From contig NZ_CP019285.1 in NCBI RefSeq assembly GCF_000226975.2, forward strand, positions 2,852,001-2,916,000: 64,000 nt of DNA. The letters are read 5' to 3'. Shown piece after piece: positions 62,543 to 64,000 of the stretch. Position numbers and translations under genes: made by a program. Under the pieces are notes generated by a model, which was given only the letters and a program-made list of their open reading frames with translations, had not been told where the DNA came from and made no database searches. The stretch comes from Halobiforma lacisalsi AJ5. GTDB taxonomy: Archaea > Halobacteriota > Halobacteria > Halobacteriales > Natrialbaceae. Each line of letters starts with the position of its first letter. The first letter of the stretch is position 1.

Positions 62543-62809
62543 ATGTCAAAGTCGACAGATGAACGGGGCCGGATCTACCTCCCGAAAGACGTCCGAGAGC
62601 GGTTCGGTGACCAGTATCGTATCGTCGAACTCCCGAGCCACGTCGCGCTCTTTCCCGTCGACGAGGACCCACTAGAGGGGCTCCGAGCTGCCGTTGGCGA
62701 TGCCTTTGAGGGGACGGAAGACGCCGATCTGAAAGCAGACGCGCGCGAGGCGATCGCCCGAGAGGTTCGGGAGGAAACGGACGGCCGGTCGCAGGACGAT
62801 GAGGAGTGA
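62543..62809 (+). CDS. vapB: AbrB/VapB-type antitoxin
   Basis: An 88-residue antitoxin. The N-terminal swapped-hairpin domain (MSKSTDERGRIYLPKDVRER through VALFPVDEDPLEGLR) binds DNA, and the charged C-terminal half (ADLKADAREAIAREVREETD) would neutralise the toxin. Start at 62543 gives the family N-terminus and follows the palindromic operator. The toxin gene starts 3 nt after the stop, so the pair is one transcript. Confidence 0.88.
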   Translation: MSKSTDERGRIYLPKDVRERFGDQYRIVELPSHVALFPVDEDPLEGLRAAVGDAFEGTEDADLKADAREAIAREVREETDGRSQDDEE

Positions 62810-62812
62810 ACT

Positions 62813-63214
62813 GTGTACGTCGAAACTGACTTTCTCACAGCACTAGTGAAGGAGGACGACTGGCTTCAGGATGCCGTAATCCGCGCCCTCGAAGAGCGCG
62901 ATGACATTCATACCTCGATACTCGCATATGCCGAGGTTCTGGTGTTGTTCTACGACCATGAGACTGCCGAGTACGAAATCGATGCGCCGCGGGCGATTAC
63001 CAACCTGCTCGAACTGGTTCCTATCGTGCCGAACGAACACGAGGACGCGGTTCTGGCCGCTGCGGCGTTCCTCGACGAGTACGATCTCACCCCGTTCGAC
63101 GCACTTCACGCCGGACTCGTCACCGTCGGCGACGAATGCGTTCTTACGACCGAACAGGATTACGACACGGTCGGTCTCGACCGGACACCGTTAAAACCTG
63201 TATCTTCCGAGTGA
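62813..63214 (+). CDS. vapC: PIN-domain toxin VapC
   Basis: A 133-residue PIN-domain ribonuclease starting at GTG 62813. Metal-binding acidic residues fall at D6 (YVETDFL), E41 (AYAEVLV), D96 (TPFDALHAGL) and the aspartates of TTEQDYD. VapC enzymes cleave RNA, often tRNA, when not bound by VapB. It pairs with the preceding vapB, and the gene is intact. Confidence 0.9.
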   Translation: MYVETDFLTALVKEDDWLQDAVIRALEERDDIHTSILAYAEVLVLFYDHETAEYEIDAPRAITNLLELVPIVPNEHEDAVLAAAAFLDEYDLTPFDALHAGLVTVGDECVLTTEQDYDTVGLDRTPLKPVSSE

Positions 63215-63252
63215 ATCGTTTCGGAGAGATATCCAGTGTCTACAGAATCTGG

Positions 63253-63369
63253 CAGGGCAGTCCAGCCAGCGCACGCCGCTGGCTCAGACGCTTCAGACAA
63301 CATTACAACCACGATCGACCGAATCAAGCGCTGAATGGCCGAACACCAGCCGAGTAGGTGCTGAACTAG
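63253..63369 (+). pseudogene. C-terminal fragment of a DDE integrase-type transposase
   Basis: The frame to 63357 reads GSPASARRWLRRFRQHYNHD, then RPNQALNGRTPAE and a TAG stop, with VLN after it. The motif Y-N-x2-R-P-x2-A-L-x-G-x-T-P is the C-terminus of rve-type (IS481/IS3-like) transposases. Nothing recognisable precedes it, so it is a short relic of an otherwise lost element, with the last residues read through a stop. Confidence 0.7.
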
Positions 63370-63412
63370 ACCGTGCCATCGACAATATCTGATACCGTAC
63401 TGATCACAGCTT

Positions 63413-63634
63413 TCACCACCACGATTCTTCAACCTCTACCGAGTCAGGGAGCCGATCCCGATCGACAGTGTCGTAGCAGTTTACGCACTGGACAACGTTT
63501 TTAGTCCGACCGGTATCAGCCCAGCTGTGATCACCGCCTTCATCGTACGGATCGATTGGAGTTCGATTCTTCCGTTGCACACTTTGATCCTCGATCTCAG
63601 CTGAATCGGGGTGACGTGCCCTTGTGACGGTCAT
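63413..63634 (-). CDS. Small hypothetical protein with Cys-x2-Cys
   Basis: A 73-residue acidic protein: MTVTRARHPDSAEIEDQSVQ, then TPIDPYDEGGDHSWADTG and VVQCVNCYDTVDRDRLP with a C-x2-C pair that could be half of a zinc site. Composition is haloarchaeal, and the protein is flanked by mobile DNA, so it may belong to an element. No family recognised. Confidence 0.5.
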   Translation of the reverse strand: MTVTRARHPDSAEIEDQSVQRKNRTPIDPYDEGGDHSWADTGRTKNVVQCVNCYDTVDRDRLPDSVEVEESWW

Positions 63635-63736
63635 GTAACATCGGTTGTACTGAACTGCGCCGTACTGGTTGTATTTGACCTGAGGGTGTCATAGAACGAT
63701 TACCACACCAAAGAGCAGGGTGAATGCTGAGATGGT

Positions 63737-64000
63737 ATGGCCTCAGCGACCCTGCAAGATGATCCTTCGGTAGAGTCGTTCTTCAATGTCGCGGAGACCG
63801 AGACGCTAGCGTTGTTCGAGCACCTCTCCTTCGAGTTTCTCGAAGAGTTCGACGTGTTCGCCCCGGCGCAGACGGGGCGAACACGAGAGCATGAACCACC
63901 AGAGTTGATGCGTGGCTTCCTCCACTGCTACTACAAGGACATCTACGGGATTCGTCCGGTTGAGCGAGAGCTTCGGAACACGGTTGTTTGGCTCAGCTGT
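63737..64000 (+). CDS. IS transposase, partial (runs off window end)
   Basis: The first 88 codons of a transposase, starting ATG 63737: MASATLQDDPSVESFFNVAE, ETLALFEHLSFEFLEEFDVF and RGFLHCYYKDIYGIRPVERE. The pattern matches the N-terminal domain of a haloarchaeal IS transposase that would carry its catalytic residues further right. The upstream region around 63680-63720 (gagggtgtcatagaacg) is a candidate left terminal repeat. The family cannot be fixed without the rest of the gene. Confidence 0.75.
   Translation, partial: MASATLQDDPSVESFFNVAETETLALFEHLSFEFLEEFDVFAPAQTGRTREHEPPELMRGFLHCYYKDIYGIRPVERELRNTVVWLSC

Noticed and set aside
1-64000. CRISPR array or cas genes
   Set aside because: No evenly spaced direct repeats with unique spacers and no Cas-like proteins were seen; the short repeats in the tRNA region and near cdc48 do not have spacer structure.

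Overview
The window is haloarchaeal chromosomal DNA (class Halobacteria; the gene content fits Natrialbaceae-like genera, but I cannot name a species). The evidence is high G+C with acidic proteins, the archaeal S10-spc ribosomal order with eL32, eL19, eS4 and RNase P protein Rnp1 inside it, a TFB, a HalOD1 protein, methanopterin cyclohydrolase, haloarchaeal Tat lipoprotein signals and a Cdc48/VAT ATPase.

Layout. 0.4-15.2 kb: one minus-strand run of 25 genes, from a SPOUT-type RNA methyltransferase through uL3 to secY, almost all touching or overlapping by 1-10 nt. 15.4-17.6 kb: a Tat-exported cupredoxin joined to a copper-amine-oxidase-like region. 18.0 kb: tRNA-Gly(GCC) with a second copy of its 3' end 138 bp away, an attachment-site scar. 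18.5-30 kb: housekeeping and small conserved genes (HalOD1, thiamine-binding protein, HMA copper chaperone, mch, HD hydrolase, GTPBP1-like GTPase, pyrF), then a methylglyoxal-themed group (glyoxalase-like VOC protein, mgsA, KhtT-like and KhtU-like K+/H+ antiporter), HAD phosphatase, DUF2240, RNase HI. 30.2-36.6 kb: a complete five-gene Dpp/Opp-type peptide ABC importer. 36.7-43.2 kb: DUF7344 regulator, EamA transporter, two small membrane proteins, cdc48, larC.

43.3-46.9 kb: three exported proteins sharing a Q/N-rich motif (Q-x3-Q-x-N-x-N-x-Q and variants), one of 524 residues with five repeats. They look like an archaeal analogue of curlin-type beta-solenoid or amyloid proteins. The two small paralogues also share a long conserved 5' leader with a hairpin. 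47.2-50.2 kb: UDP-GlcNAc precursor genes, a glmU-like gene broken by a one-base frameshift and an intact glmS. 50.3-58.6 kb: small secreted protein, DUF4330 protein, TFB, MFS transporter, a gene-free stretch with four stable hairpins (possible ncRNA), acyl-CoA synthetase, SWIM zinc-finger protein.

58.7-64.0 kb: an accessory island of toxin-antitoxin genes and insertion sequences: an orphan VapB; an IS200/IS605-type tnpB element interrupted by an IS1595/ISH4-like element with an exact 8-bp target duplication; a PemK/MazF toxin remnant with a premature stop, truncated by the tnpB element's right end, beside its intact MarR-like partner; a second IS605-type right-end relic; a VapBC pair behind a perfect operator-like palindrome; a DDE integrase fragment; and a transposase running off the window end.
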